Shown here in pieces: positions 17,617 to 26,988 of a stretch of DNA of 64,000 nucleotides (position 1 is the stretch's first letter; every line of letters begins with the position of its first letter). The stretch comes from Syntrophorhabdaceae bacterium. GTDB lineage: Bacteria > Desulfobacterota > Syntrophorhabdia > Syntrophorhabdales > Syntrophorhabdaceae. The position numbers were made by a program, and so were the translations under genes. A model generated the notes under the pieces. It saw only the letters and a program-made list of their open reading frames with translations. It was not told where the DNA came from and ran no database searches. Location: positions 1-64,000 of the forward strand of contig JAQVWF010000013.1 of NCBI GenBank assembly GCA_028698615.1. The letters run 5' to 3'.

Positions 17617-18237
17617 TCACGTTCGGGCGGACATATACTCCTGTCCGTTCGCAAGCACCGCGACGTTTGTTCCGTCGAAGCGGATAGAAATGTCGTTTCC
17701 TTTCTGCTCCTGAAAGAGGGACGCATATCTTGAGACGATGTTATCGGAGTTCGTGCTGGCCATGTATTCTTTCTGAAAGTTCATCGATCCCGTCATGGCA
17801 GCCGCGTGGCTGCTTATAGCGGCAAGCGTCCTGATGCCGTTCTTGATCGTTTCGTCGCCATTGATCGCTTGCGCTATGGCGGCCTTGTCGTTTCTGTCTC
17901 CCTTGACGGTGATATCCATGGTTCGCTCATCAACATCGACCTCGAAGGACGGCGCCGAAGATATCCCCTGCTTTGCGAGAAGAGCTGCCATGTCGCGGGC
18001 GAGGGTGGTCGAGAGCGCTTGAATGTTCGCGGCCGTGGGGAGCAGCAGTTCATTTGCGGCGAGGAGTTTTCCCCTGTTCGATAGTGCGAGCGTATCCGGC
18101 CCGGCCTTGCCCGTCGTTCCGTCCCGAAAGGTGTCCTGCGCCGTCCCGCCGTTTTCGGTCTCTGCCCCGCGCAGGACCTTGCTGGTGATGGACAGGAGAG
18201 CCCTTGCCGCATAACCCTGGGCTATTGAACCTATCAT
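17617..18237 (-). CDS. Conserved protein of unknown function, 206 aa
   Basis: I do not recognise the family with certainty. The 206-residue protein is Ala/Ser-rich at the start, then predicted mainly helical, with a central segment DERTMDITVKGDRNDKAAIA and a C-terminal strand-like end ISIRFDGTNVAVLANGQEYM. There is no signal peptide or membrane segment. An AGGAGGG ribosome-binding site lies seven bases before the ATG, so it is well translated. A plausible own promoter is TTGCAG-16-TATGAC on the - strand (18282-18255). It is alone on its strand, convergent with the DUF364 gene. Confidence 0.7.
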   Translation of the reverse strand: MIGSIAQGYAARALLSITSKVLRGAETENGGTAQDTFRDGTTGKAGPDTLALSNRGKLLAANELLLPTAANIQALSTTLARDMAALLAKQGISSAPSFEVDVDERTMDITVKGDRNDKAAIAQAINGDETIKNGIRTLAAISSHAAAMTGSMNFQKEYMASTNSDNIVSRYASLFQEQKGNDISIRFDGTNVAVLANGQEYMSART

Positions 18238-18437
18238 GTTTCCCTCCTTTTCTCGTCATACATCGAAGGAAGTCAACTGCAAATGTGGTGCCGCGGATGG
18301 AACCTCATCGGCATTCCACCGCCATTTCAACGAATGCCGGCAACAAGGAACGGTTCCTCGTGCGTTCTTATGGTCCGAAAGTGGGAAAATAATTCCTCAA
18401 TGGGAAAATTATGCCCGGCAATTACCGGCCAGCGGTA

Positions 18438-18482
18438 TCGAAAAACAAGAAAAGGCCCCTTGGGGCGATGTCACAAGGGCCT
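18438..18482 (-). terminator. Rho-independent terminator on the - strand
   Basis: AGGCCC plus TTG (18453-18462) pairs with CAAGGGCCT (18474-18482), with one bulged base. Read on the - strand the stem is followed by a T-rich run (TTTTCTTGTTTTT). It lies upstream of the - strand gene at 18237, so the RNA it terminates must begin within 18483-18743. Confidence 0.55.
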
Positions 18483-18669
18483 GTTCCTGCGATCTGTCAG
18501 CGTGCTGGTGTCCTCACCCCCTTTGCCATCCGTCGCGCGCAGGTGGACGAGCCGGAGACCTATCTGCCCGTGAAGCCATGATCGAGAGCCAGAGTCGGCT
18601 CGGGCACTGGATTGCCGGCGGCAAGATCAACAACCGCGCCCCTTCCTCTGTTTCTACAGTCCTTGCTCC

Positions 18670-18698
18670 TTGCAATATAAAGCTCCGGGGATTAGTAT
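18670..18698 (+). promoter_or_regulatory. Promoter candidate for the 131-aa gene
   Basis: TTGCAA (18670-18675), a 17-base spacer and TAGTAT (18693-18698) lie 46 bases before the ATG at 18744. A - strand TATATT within the spacer could serve a divergent transcript. Confidence 0.45.
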
Positions 18699-18743
18699 AG
18701 AAGGATGGCAGCACAGTGACCGTCAGCAGCAGGGAGGAAGGGT

Positions 18744-19139
18744 ATGTCAGCTGGATCCATGATCGAAGGTGACCGAAGTCCCGCAACGATAATATCGGGT
18801 GCGGCCGAAGCTATTCGGCTTGCGGAAGACTACCTGAACAGGGCGGTCGATGCAAGTCATGGTTACGATCCTCAGGTTGTCAGGCAGATCCGCATCGACC
18901 TTGCGTCTCTCGATGTATTCCAGGCTCACCTGACTGAGGTCGGGACCATGCGTGATGAAGTTCTTTTCCTGGAGGCTGCAGGAAGACTGAAGCTGCAGAT
19001 ACCCGGGCTTCAAGCGGTGAGCGATGACGTCAAAAGGATAGCCAGTGATACCGCGACTCCACCAGGCGTCGGCGGGTACATGGAACAGACGGTGACTTTC
19101 ATAGCACAGGCTGTGACTCTTATAGGAGAGCTGGCATAG
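18744..19139 (+). CDS. Protein of unknown function, 131 aa
   Basis: I do not recognise this protein. Its 131 residues look almost wholly helical (AAEAIRLAEDYLNRAVDA, RQIRIDLASLDVFQAHL, AAGRLKLQIPGLQAVSDDV), without Cys, signal peptide or membrane span. A strong GGGAGGAAGG ribosome-binding site precedes the ATG, which makes it a real gene. It lies 34 bases before a second small gene on the same strand, so they may form a two-gene unit. Confidence 0.65.
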   Translation: MSAGSMIEGDRSPATIISGAAEAIRLAEDYLNRAVDASHGYDPQVVRQIRIDLASLDVFQAHLTEVGTMRDEVLFLEAAGRLKLQIPGLQAVSDDVKRIASDTATPPGVGGYMEQTVTFIAQAVTLIGELA

Positions 19140-19173
19140 AATAAGGAATTGCACAGAATAAGGAGGGGATGCG

Positions 19174-19422
19174 ATGGCTATATTCAGAGTCACATACAGG
19201 AATGGGCTCAACAGTGAGGGCGAACCCTTTGAGCTTCCGGCCGACAAGCTTGATGCGAACGGTGCCAGGATCGACTGCTACGGGTATGTCGAAAGAGAGA
19301 TCAAAGACGGCGATAATTTCTCCCGGGATGTCTATGAATACGACATTCCCGATAAGGATGCCGATCGTTTCATCGAGGGGCTCAAGAAGACGCCGAATGT
19401 CATCGAGTACAGACAGCAGTAA
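19174..19422 (+). CDS. Small protein of unknown function, 82 aa
   Basis: The 82-residue acidic protein has a mixed alpha/beta pattern: RVTYRNGLNSEGEPFELPAD, YGYVEREIKDGDNFSRDVYE, then DADRFIEGLKKTPNVIEYR. It could be a small single-domain binding protein, but I know no family for it. An AAGGAGGGG ribosome-binding site lies just upstream. It follows the 131-aa gene closely and precedes a small Lys-rich gene and a cold-shock gene. Confidence 0.65.
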   Translation: MAIFRVTYRNGLNSEGEPFELPADKLDANGARIDCYGYVEREIKDGDNFSRDVYEYDIPDKDADRFIEGLKKTPNVIEYRQQ

Positions 19423-19762
19423 TGAGGATCATTTCTGCCGACTGAGATCGCCGACCATGTATCTTCAACCTTGTCCCTCGTGAGTCTGGTGGCGTCAGGG
19501 CCTGAGATAAGCTGCCCTCCTTATGATATCCATTTTTACCCCTGTTTACGATGTTACTGGCATAACCAGTTTACACGTCAGCAACGGGGAGTTTTCGTGA
19601 CATCCCGACAGGGACAGGCAGTCACTCAAGAAACTGGAAGATCCTCTGTGATCGTTAACGATGCTGCGTCCGGTCTGGATATACCCTTTGACAAAACGCA
19701 TCGATAGGAGTAGGATTGGTGCTGGTATAGCTGTTGCTTGTACGGAGGAAAGGGGGTGTACA
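19423..19762. other. 340-base gap before the Lys-rich peptide gene
   Basis: No credible gene is seen. It holds a short inverted repeat, ACTGG...CCAGT near 19556-19571, and a good promoter at 19688-19716 that should drive the Lys-rich gene. Confidence 0.4.
19688..19716 (+). promoter_or_regulatory. Promoter of the Lys-rich small gene
   Basis: TTGACA (19688-19693), a 17-base spacer and TAGGAT (19711-19716). The ATG at 19763 lies 46 bases downstream. Confidence 0.5.
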
Positions 19763-19873
19763 ATGGGAGACAAAGGGAAGAAGGACAAAGAGAAGGGTCA
19801 GAAACAGAACCTTGAAAAACAGCAACTGAAGAAGAAACAGAAAGAGGATAAACAGCCGAAAAGATCCTCTTGA
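19763..19873 (+). CDS. Lysine-rich small protein, 36 aa
   Basis: A GGAGGAAAGGGGG ribosome-binding site precedes an ATG opening a 36-residue frame beginning MGDKGKKDKEKGQKQ. The product is almost only Lys, Gln, Glu, Asp and Gly, with no hydrophobic core, so it must be disordered and strongly basic; binding to nucleic acid is an inference. Small proteins of this look are common in Deltaproteobacteria, from memory. It lies 177 bases before the cold-shock gene and has its own promoter. Confidence 0.65.
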   Translation: MGDKGKKDKEKGQKQNLEKQQLKKKQKEDKQPKRSS

Positions 19874-20050
19874 CGTTGGTGCAGTACACCCCTGGCGTCC
19901 GTTCATGCAGGATGTTTGCTCTGTGTGATCCTCTCCGCCGGCAATCAGTATCTGATGGTAGACGTGAAAATTCTTGCATTTCCAGAAAGAACTATTCATA
20001 CTTAAAGAGTGTAAGTGATCTCAGGGATAAACCCAAGCAAAGGAGAGAGG

Positions 20051-20251
20051 ATGCCAGAAGGAAAAGTCAAATGGTTCAATGATTCAAAGGGATTTGGTTT
20101 TATCGAGCAGGATGGCGGCAAGGATGTATTCGTACATCATTCTGCAATCCAGGGAGAAGGTTATAAATCGCTGGCTGAAGGTGATCGTGTCAGTTTCGAG
20201 GTCGTCCAGGGCCCCAAGGGTCCTGCTGCTGAGAATGTTCGCAAGCTGTAA
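20051..20251 (+). CDS. Cold-shock protein of the CspA family
   Basis: CspA-family proteins are single OB-fold chaperones that melt RNA structure. The 66 residues contain both RNA-binding motifs, KGFGFIEQ (RNP1) and VFVHHSAI (RNP2), and the usual start [10 protein letters not shown] and end [10 protein letters not shown]. The ATG at 20051 has AAAGGAGAG upstream; a longer frame back to 20015 is not conserved. The roughly 170-base upstream gap could include a long 5' leader, typical for these genes. A terminator follows at 20275. Confidence 0.95.
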   Translation: MPEGKVKWFNDSKGFGFIEQDGGKDVFVHHSAIQGEGYKSLAEGDRVSFEVVQGPKGPAAENVRKL

Positions 20252-20717
20252 GACCTGAACCTCATTTTGCGTTTAAAAGCCTCCCATAGCAGGGGGGCTT
20301 TTTTATTGACCCCGCCGAAGACCCGCCAATGTAGCTTCTCGCCCTCGATCAGTGATGCCCGAGAGGGTGGCCCACCGGGATATTGACGGATCCCGCTATC
20401 CGCATACTTGTTATTTTCCATCGCCCGTCGTAACCTCTTCCCAATGAAAAGCAAAGCAGGAAAGCTTTGTTTCATGGTAGGCTTCCTATGATGAGGCTGT
20501 CCCCTTTGTTGTATAATAAAAAGACATTTGTTTCGATCCTTTTGCCTGCGGCCGCGGTTGTTGCAGGGAGTTTTCCCGGGGGACCTTACCGGGGAAGGCC
20601 GGGGTAGAGTCGATGGCCGCCGGGCAAATTCTCCTAAGTCTCAAGGGTATTGTGCGATAATTATAATGAAACGTGTATGGCGAGCTACCGGTTCCAAGTA
20701 CAATTGGTGAAGGTGAT
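20252..20717. other. 466-base gap between csp gene and hybrid kinase
   Basis: It contains the csp terminator (20275-20304), an inverted repeat ATGAAA-CAAAGC...GCTTTG-TTCAT near 20437-20474, and two TATAAT hexamers (20512-20517 and 20662-20667) without good -35 partners. Either could be part of the kinase promoter. No gene is supported. Confidence 0.4.
20275..20304 (+). terminator. Rho-independent terminator of the cold-shock gene
   Basis: AAGCCTCCC pairs with GGGGGGCTT around ATAGCA and is followed by TTTT, giving a classic intrinsic terminator 24 bases after the stop codon. Confidence 0.85.
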
Positions 20718-23700
20718 ATGAAAGATCCGTCCAGGGAAGGTCAGGAACAACGCCAGGAGATATCCGCCTCAAGACAGAAAACAGAAGAATTTGAACGATC
20801 GGAAAAGGAATACTTATGTAACGGGGAGGCGCTGCGGAAGAGCGAGGCCCTGCTGAAGACCTATCTGGAGAACGCCCCGGACGGTATTTATATGACCGAC
20901 ATGGAAGGCAATTTCCTTTACGGCAACCGCAAGAGCGAAGAGATCACAGGTTACAGCAGGGATGAACTGATCGGCAAAAACTTTCTTGAGTTGAACCTGC
21001 TGTCAGAAAGAAGCCTGACCAGGGCCGCGGAGCTTTTTCGGGTCAGTATCGAAGGCAAGTCCACGGGTCCCGATGAGTTTGAACTGATCAACAAGGAGGG
21101 TCATCTCGTACCCGTTGAGATCAACACCATCGTGATCGCGCGCATGGATCAAAGGGTCATCCTCGGTTTCGTGCGCGACCTTACCGAGCGCAAGCGCGCA
21201 GAGGAGGCCCTGAGGGAGAATGAAAACAAATTCCGCACTCTCTTTGATACGGCCAATGATTCCATCCTCATTATAAGAGACTACCTCATTGTTGACTGCA
21301 ACAATAAGACGCTGGATGTGTTTCGCTGCAGCAAGCAAGATATTATCAAACGCTCGCCCGTTGATTTCTCACCTGAGATCCAACCCGACGGGCGCGCTTC
21401 ATCGAAAAAAGGCATTGGAAAAATGCGTATGGCTGTGAAGGGTGCTCCACAGTTCTTTGAGTGGAAACACACGAGGATGGATGGGACACTCTTTGATACC
21501 GAGGTAAGCCTTAACAGCGTCGAGCTTGGCGGCGACATCTATCTGCAGGCAATCGTGCGCGACATTACCGAGCGCAAGCGGTCAGAGGAAGCGCTCAGGG
21601 AAAGTGAGACCAAATACCGTTCCATCTTCGAGAATGCTGTCGAGGGCATGTTCCAGACAACTCCCGAAGGACGGTTCCTCAGCGTGAATCCTTCCTATGT
21701 CAAGATGTTCGGGTATTCGTCGCCGGAAGAATTCCTTACCGGCGCGATCGGTGTCGACACACATATCTATGCCGATGAGGCCGACCGTGCAAGGTTCAGA
21801 GAGTTGATGGACAAGCGGGGCGTGGCGCAGGGGTTCGAGTTCCAGGCAACAAAGAAAGACGGGACTCCCATATGGATCTCCGTGAATGCCCGGGCTGCAA
21901 AGGACGCAACGGGCACGATCCTTTATTACGAAGGAACCACAGATGACATCACATTGCTCAAGCAGGCGGAACAGGCGGCCATAGAGAGTGAAGAAAGGTA
22001 CCGCCGCCTCTTCGACCTTGGAGCGGATGCGATCTTTCTCGTCGATAACGAGACATATCGCATCCTCGAGGCAAACAATGCCTCGTCGTCTCTTTATGGA
22101 TACAGCAAGGAGGAACTTCTCCGCATAAGGATCACGGATCTCTCTGTTGAACCGGAGCTAACACGAGATGTCATATGCAAAGAAGTGATCGCGGTCCCCC
22201 TTCGCTATCAGAAAAAAAAGGACGGAACCGTTTTCCCCGTGGAGATCACCATCACTTATCTGATGTGGAATGGCCGGAGGTCGCATCTTGCGGCCATACG
22301 GGATATCACTCAGCGCAAGAAGGCGGAAGAAGAACTGGAGCGGCAAAGAATGCATCTCCGGTTTGTTATCGATACCGTGCCGAATTACATTTTTGCCAAG
22401 GATATGGACGGGATCTTCCTGCTTGCCAACAAGGCGGTCGCTGACGTGTTCGGTGTTGACACGGAGGACGTGATCGGCAAGACTGACCTCGATTATGGAG
22501 CCTCGGAGGAACAAAGAACCATCTATAATGTGGCCGACCGTGCGGTCATTGAAAAGGGCGAGCCCCTGTTCATTCCCGAGGAACAGATAATGCGCAAGGA
22601 TGGAACACTCGGGTGGTTTCAAACCACGAAGATCCCTTATCGGCATCTGGATAATGACAGGCCCGCGATTCTCGGTGTTTCTGTCGATATCACCGACCGC
22701 AAACGGGTCGAGGAGGAGATACTCCACGAGAGAGAGAAGCTGCAGACCCTCTCGGACAGTGCCCCCTTCGGGCTGGTCCTTATCGACAGAGATGGTCGTT
22801 TCAGCTATATCAACACCAAGTTCACCAGGCTCTTCGGGTACGACCTGTCCGATGTCCCCGATGGAAGGGCATGGTTCAGAAAGGCCTATCCTGACACCGA
22901 ACGCAGGCATACGGTTATCGCGGCCTGGGTGGAGGACTTCAGGGATGCCAGGCCGGGTGAACGCAAGCCGAGGGTTTTCACCGTTACGTGCAGGGACGGG
23001 ACACGGAAGATAGTGGAATTCATTTCTTCGGTCCTTGCCTCCGGTGATTACCTGATGACCTGCGAAGACCTGACGGAGCTAAGAAAGCTTGAATCACAGC
23101 TGCGCCAGGCCCAGAAGATAGAGTCCATCGGAACCCTTGCGGGCGGCATCGCCCACGACTTCAACAACATCCTCACCGCCCTCATCGGGTATGCCTCCCT
23201 CATGCAGATGAAGATGGGTAAGGACAGCCCCCTGCGGCCATATGTGGACCAGATCCTCACGGCCTCCAAGAAGGCGACCGATCTCACCCAGGGTCTCCTG
23301 GCTTTCAGCAGGCAGCAGTCCGTCACGCTTGTCCCCATGGATATGAACGAGGCCATAGGGACGACGGAACAGCTGCTCAAGAGGCTCCTCACCGAGGACA
23401 TAGAGCTGCGCACGTCCCTGACACAGGACGATACGGTGGTGATGGCCGATAAGTCGCAGATGGACCAGGTCCTCTTCAACCTTGTCACCAATGCCAGGGA
23501 CGCAATGCCGAAGGGCGGGACGCTCACCATAGGGACGGACATCGCCGGTATGGACAGTCGGTTCGTCGACATCCACGGGTTCGGGGAGCCGGGAAGGTAT
23601 GTGCTGATGAACATCTCCGATACGGGAGAGGGCATGGACGAGGCGACACGGGGGAAGATATTCGACCCCTTCTTCACCACGAAGGAGACCGGGAAAGGCA

Positions 23701-24236
23701 CGGGTCTCGGCCTCGCCACCGTCTACGGCATCATAAAACAGCACAACGGATACATCACCGTGTACAGCGAACCGGACCGGGGCACCACCTTCCGTATCTA
23801 CCTCCCCGCGGCAATGACGGGGGTCGATGAGAAACACGATACGGCGATGCCCGTAACGGGAGGGAAGGAGACGATCCTCATCGCGGAGGACGACGAAGAG
23901 GTGCGGCATATCATGCGGGATGTGCTTCAGGAGTACGGCTACAGGACCATCGAGGCCGTGGACGGTGAAGATGCGATAGAGAGGTTCAGGCTGAACCGGG
24001 ACGTAGACCTCGTCATCGTTGACTCGGTGATGCCGAAGAAGAACGGGCGCGAGGCCTACGAGGAGATGCGCATGATAGACCCCCGTGTCAAGGCGCTCTT
24101 TACCAGCGGGTACACGAAGGATGTTGTCCTGGACAAGGGGATAAAGGATAGAGAGTTCGACTTCATCGCCAAACCACTGTCGCTGGACAGGTTCCTTCGG
24201 AAGGTCCGCGAGGTGCTGGACCGCACCGGCGAATAG
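20718..24236 (+). CDS. Hybrid sensor histidine kinase with six PAS domains
   Basis: This 1172-residue cytoplasmic sensor has no membrane segment. Six PAS modules are visible, starting near residues 50, 175, 300, 425, 550 and 675; motifs include [19 protein letters not shown] and [20 protein letters not shown]. The NtrB-like kinase core has the His in [16 protein letters not shown], the N box [21 protein letters not shown] and [14 protein letters not shown]-terminal receiver domain keeps its acceptor Asp in [14 protein letters not shown]. No output regulator is adjacent, so the target is unknown. The ATG at 20718 follows GGTGAAGGTG; another ATG at 20673 would add 15 residues. Confidence 0.93.
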   Translation: MKDPSREGQEQRQEISASRQKTEEFERSEKEYLCNGEALRKSEALLKTYLENAPDGIYMTDMEGNFLYGNRKSEEITGYSRDELIGKNFLELNLLSERSLTRAAELFRVSIEGKSTGPDEFELINKEGHLVPVEINTIVIARMDQRVILGFVRDLTERKRAEEALRENENKFRTLFDTANDSILIIRDYLIVDCNNKTLDVFRCSKQDIIKRSPVDFSPEIQPDGRASSKKGIGKMRMAVKGAPQFFEWKHTRMDGTLFDTEVSLNSVELGGDIYLQAIVRDITERKRSEEALRESETKYRSIFENAVEGMFQTTPEGRFLSVNPSYVKMFGYSSPEEFLTGAIGVDTHIYADEADRARFRELMDKRGVAQGFEFQATKKDGTPIWISVNARAAKDATGTILYYEGTTDDITLLKQAEQAAIESEERYRRLFDLGADAIFLVDNETYRILEANNASSSLYGYSKEELLRIRITDLSVEPELTRDVICKEVIAVPLRYQKKKDGTVFPVEITITYLMWNGRRSHLAAIRDITQRKKAEEELERQRMHLRFVIDTVPNYIFAKDMDGIFLLANKAVADVFGVDTEDVIGKTDLDYGASEEQRTIYNVADRAVIEKGEPLFIPEEQIMRKDGTLGWFQTTKIPYRHLDNDRPAILGVSVDITDRKRVEEEILHEREKLQTLSDSAPFGLVLIDRDGRFSYINTKFTRLFGYDLSDVPDGRAWFRKAYPDTERRHTVIAAWVEDFRDARPGERKPRVFTVTCRDGTRKIVEFISSVLASGDYLMTCEDLTELRKLESQLRQAQKIESIGTLAGGIAHDFNNILTALIGYASLMQMKMGKDSPLRPYVDQILTASKKATDLTQGLLAFSRQQSVTLVPMDMNEAIGTTEQLLKRLLTEDIELRTSLTQDDTVVMADKSQMDQVLFNLVTNARDAMPKGGTLTIGTDIAGMDSRFVDIHGFGEPGRYVLMNISDTGEGMDEATRGKIFDPFFTTKETGKGTGLGLATVYGIIKQHNGYITVYSEPDRGTTFRIYLPAAMTGVDEKHDTAMPVTGGKETILIAEDDEEVRHIMRDVLQEYGYRTIEAVDGEDAIERFRLNRDVDLVIVDSVMPKKNGREAYEEMRMIDPRVKALFTSGYTKDVVLDKGIKDREFDFIAKPLSLDRFLRKVREVLDRTGE

Positions 24237-24237
24237 C

Positions 24238-24279
24238 TCAGGATGCTGTCATGAGGCCGATGGCGAGCACGGGCGGGGT
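24238..24279 (-). pseudogene. Decayed copy of the ubiA 3' end
   Basis: These 42 bases match 39 of 42 positions in 26989-27030, the last codons of the ubiA-like gene. On the - strand they would read TPPVLAIGLMTAS and a stop, against TPALLAIGLMIAS in the intact gene; all three differences change the amino acid. Homology ends on the left at the kinase stop codon and on the right near 24280. It is a remnant of a duplicated ubiA tail. Confidence 0.75.
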
Positions 24280-24289
24280 AAAAAGTCAG

Positions 24290-24317
24290 TTCACTTCCAG
24301 TACATTCATGGTACAAT
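24290..24317 (+). promoter_or_regulatory. Promoter candidate of the ClC gene
   Basis: TTCACT (24290-24295), a 16-base spacer and TACAAT (24312-24317). The expected start, near 24324, almost coincides with the ATG at 24326, so the mRNA may be nearly leaderless. Confidence 0.4.
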
Positions 24318-24325
24318 AGGCACGC

Positions 24326-26128
24326 ATGATGGCCAGAGTCCCTGAACCCTTCGCCCCGAGGCGTATTAAGCGAATTTGGATAGGTACCCTGTTGGGTATT
24401 GTCATAGGCGTTGTATCGGGCCTTGGTGGAATAGCTTTCGATTATACGATCAAGGTGGGCACGCAATTCTTCACGCGGGACCTGCTCCTGTACCTGTCAC
24501 CGGGTCATTCATCCGGTTTTACCTTTCTTGGTTTTTCCTTTGATCGATGGATGATGTTGTGGATTCCTGCTCTTGGAGGACTGGTTTCAGGCTTCCTTGT
24601 GTTTCAGTTTGCCCCGGAAGCGGAGGGGCATGGTACGGACGCCATGATCGATACTTTTCACAGGAAGAAAGGTATTGTGCGGAAGCGGGTGCCGGTGATC
24701 AAGACTTTCGCATCGGCAATCACGATCGCATCGGGAGGATCGGCGGGGAAAGAAGGGCCTATCGCGCAGATCGGATCGGGGTTCGGTTCCATACTCGCAT
24801 CCCTTCTTAAGTTGAGTGATAAGGAACGGCGCATCATGCTCCTGGCCGGGGCAGCGGGCGGAATAGGAGCCATATTTAAGGCGCCATTGGGCGCCGCCCT
24901 CTTTGCCGCCGAGGTCCTTTACAGCAGGGCGGACTTCGAATTCGAGGCGATCATCCCCTGCATCCTTTCTTCCGTAGTCGGATTTATGGTTTTTACGCTC
25001 CATGATGGGACTGCAACCATCTTTCATATCCCGGCTTTCACTCTCGCAACTCTTGGCCAGTTACCGTTCTATGGGATCCTGGGGCTCCTGTGTGCCTTTG
25101 TGGGTTACCTTTACGTTAAGGTTTTCTATGGCATGAGAGACCGGGTCTTCGCGCCGCTCAACATCCCAAGGTCGCTCAAGCCGGCGATAGGGGGCCTGAT
25201 GCTCGGTATGCTTGCGTTCTTCCTGCCGGAGGTCCTTGGGGGCGGTTATCAATGGATCCAGTCGGCCATCGATGGACGGCTTGCGGTAGGTCTTATGATA
25301 GCTCTCGTCGCGGGTAAGGTGATCGCCACCTCGTTCACCATCAGTTCCGGAGGGAGCGGGGGCGTGTTCGCGCCATCCCTTTTTATCGGTTCAATGCTGG
25401 GGGGGTTCTATGGAAACCTGTGCGGAAGGATATTCCCGCAGATCGTGACCGAACCGGCCGCGTTTGTTCTGGTTGGCATGGGGGGTTTCTTTGCCGGAGT
25501 CGCGAAAACTCCGATCGCGGCACTTATCATGGTCGCTGAGATGACCGGAGGTTACAACCTCATTCTTCCCATGATGGTTGTCTCGGCCCTTTCGTACCTT
25601 CTTCTCGGCAAGGTATCTCTGTATGAGAAGCAGGTAGCCACAAGGGTTGATTCTCCTGCACACGTGGGGGATTACTCCATCGATATAATGGGTCGCCTTT
25701 TGGTGAGAGACGCGGTGGTACCGGACAGAAAAGTCGAGACCATCCCCGAAGAGATGGGCTTCGAAGGCATGCTCGATCTTATGGTGGATTCAGATCAGCA
25801 GGATTTTCCTGTTGTGGACAGGAACGGTGACCTTGTCGGAATTATCTCTATGACCGATCTCCGTACGGCCATGGCAGATGCTACCCTGCACCGCCTCCTT
25901 GTCGCAAGGGACATAGCCGTGACGGGAGTGACGGCGGTCACCATGGATGACTCCTTGAACACGGCTTTAAAACTTATGGCGGACATAGACGTGCGGGAGT
26001 TGCCGGTGGTGAGCGAAGAGGAGCGCGGAAAGATCATATCAATGATAAGCAGAAGGGACATCACGCGCGCATATCACCAGGACATGGAACGGAGAAACCC
26101 GCGGAGAAGCGGACAGGTGAAAAGCTAG
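24326..26128 (+). CDS. ClC-family chloride channel/antiporter with CBS pair
   Basis: The 600-residue inner-membrane protein carries the ClC fold (about residues 15-440) with the selectivity-filter motifs GSAGKEGPIAQIGSG (GKEGP) and GGSGGVFAPSLFIG (GxFxP). The first filter sequence GSGIP common in ClC is here replaced around ALGGLVSGF, so ion preference is not predicted. A cytoplasmic CBS pair (about 470-595, with DFPVVDRNGDLVGIISMTDL and ELPVVSEEERGKIISMISRRD) may sense adenine nucleotides. No Shine-Dalgarno is visible before the tandem ATGs. It stands alone. Confidence 0.92.
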   Translation: MMARVPEPFAPRRIKRIWIGTLLGIVIGVVSGLGGIAFDYTIKVGTQFFTRDLLLYLSPGHSSGFTFLGFSFDRWMMLWIPALGGLVSGFLVFQFAPEAEGHGTDAMIDTFHRKKGIVRKRVPVIKTFASAITIASGGSAGKEGPIAQIGSGFGSILASLLKLSDKERRIMLLAGAAGGIGAIFKAPLGAALFAAEVLYSRADFEFEAIIPCILSSVVGFMVFTLHDGTATIFHIPAFTLATLGQLPFYGILGLLCAFVGYLYVKVFYGMRDRVFAPLNIPRSLKPAIGGLMLGMLAFFLPEVLGGGYQWIQSAIDGRLAVGLMIALVAGKVIATSFTISSGGSGGVFAPSLFIGSMLGGFYGNLCGRIFPQIVTEPAAFVLVGMGGFFAGVAKTPIAALIMVAEMTGGYNLILPMMVVSALSYLLLGKVSLYEKQVATRVDSPAHVGDYSIDIMGRLLVRDAVVPDRKVETIPEEMGFEGMLDLMVDSDQQDFPVVDRNGDLVGIISMTDLRTAMADATLHRLLVARDIAVTGVTAVTMDDSLNTALKLMADIDVRELPVVSEEERGKIISMISRRDITRAYHQDMERRNPRRSGQVKS

Positions 26129-26177
26129 CCTCTGTTTTTCGATGCAAAGAGAGAATAGACTTGCCTGCAAATATCCC

Positions 26178-26206
26178 TTGACGAGTAAAACCATCTTTCC
26201 TATACT
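26178..26206 (+). promoter_or_regulatory. RpoD-type promoter of the acyltransferase gene
   Basis: TTGACG (26178-26183), exactly 17 bases, then TATACT (26201-26206). The ATG at 26286 lies 79 bases downstream. Confidence 0.65.
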
Positions 26207-26285
26207 CCTAATTAGTCGAAAGCAATGCCTTATCAAATGAAGCATCACGCGCATTGTGCATTCACATTGGATCCGGAGGGAAGCC

Positions 26286-26885
26286 ATGCTGCAGAAGGAA
26301 TGCTATTACACCGAGCACGACCTGAAGGACTTTGGCTTCGCCTCTCTCGGTCACAACGTCCGCATTTCATCGGATGCGAGGGTTTACGGAGCTGAGCACA
26401 TATCCATTGGCGACGATGTGCGAATTGACGATTTCGTGATGCTGGCGGCGGGCAGGGGGGGGTACGTCACGATCGGGAATGCCTGCTATATTGCCCGCTG
26501 CTGCAATCTCACGGGTACATTTGGCATTGAGATGTGCGACTTCTCCAGTATGGCTGCGAACACTGTGATCTACAGCGCATCGGATGATTACTCCGGAGAT
26601 TACATGACCGCTCAGGCGATTCCAAGGGAGTTTACCAGGTTTGTCGGAGGCAAAGTCACCCTCGGCCGTCATGTGATCGTGGGGGCAAGCTCCGTCATCA
26701 TCGGGGCCGCGGATATCGGGGAGGGCTGCAGCCTGGGTGCTGTGACGGTCGTAGTGAACAGGGATCTCGACCCCTGGGGAGTCTATGTCGGCAATCCCGC
26801 CAAGCGTGTCAAAGAGCGAAAGCGGGGGCTATTGGAATTGGAGAAGCAATATCTCGCAGGAAGAGCTGCCGCGAAGACCCGATGA
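26286..26885 (+). CDS. Hexapeptide-repeat acyltransferase
   Basis: The 199-residue protein is a left-handed beta-helix acyltransferase of the WbbJ/LacA/CAT group. Repeats run from ISSDARVYGAEHISIGDDVRID to VTLGRHVIVGASSVIIGAADIGEG, and the end has the usual VVVNRDLDPWGVYVGNPAKRV motif. Members O-acetylate sugars of surface polysaccharides or small molecules; the acceptor cannot be told. The ATG at 26286 has GGAGGGAAGCC just upstream. It is monocistronic with its own promoter. Confidence 0.88.
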   Translation: MLQKECYYTEHDLKDFGFASLGHNVRISSDARVYGAEHISIGDDVRIDDFVMLAAGRGGYVTIGNACYIARCCNLTGTFGIEMCDFSSMAANTVIYSASDDYSGDYMTAQAIPREFTRFVGGKVTLGRHVIVGASSVIIGAADIGEGCSLGAVTVVVNRDLDPWGVYVGNPAKRVKERKRGLLELEKQYLAGRAAAKTR

Positions 26886-26988
26886 TGGGCAGCCGGCCTG
26901 CAGCAGATGCCGGGGCGTGAGTCTGCTGATTTGATAAATGTCCACACATGGTTTTCAACCGGTAATTCATGGTGTTGTTTGGCGGATA

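Larger units (their letters stand above)
18238..18743. other. 506-base gap with divergent promoters and a terminator
   Basis: No convincing protein gene is present. It holds a - strand promoter candidate for the 206-aa gene, a strong hairpin at 18453-18482 that reads as a terminator on the - strand, and a promoter at 18670-18698 for the + strand gene at 18744. The segment 18440-18670 on the - strand could be a small RNA or leader ended by that terminator. Confidence 0.45.

Noticed and set aside
18549-18570. GAGCCGGAGACC resembles the B12 box of cobalamin riboswitches
   Set aside because: None of the other conserved riboswitch segments could be found upstream on that strand.
18236-18700. 154-residue + strand frame in the gap before 18744
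   Set aside because: Poor composition, no ribosome-binding site, and it crosses the terminator and promoter signals.
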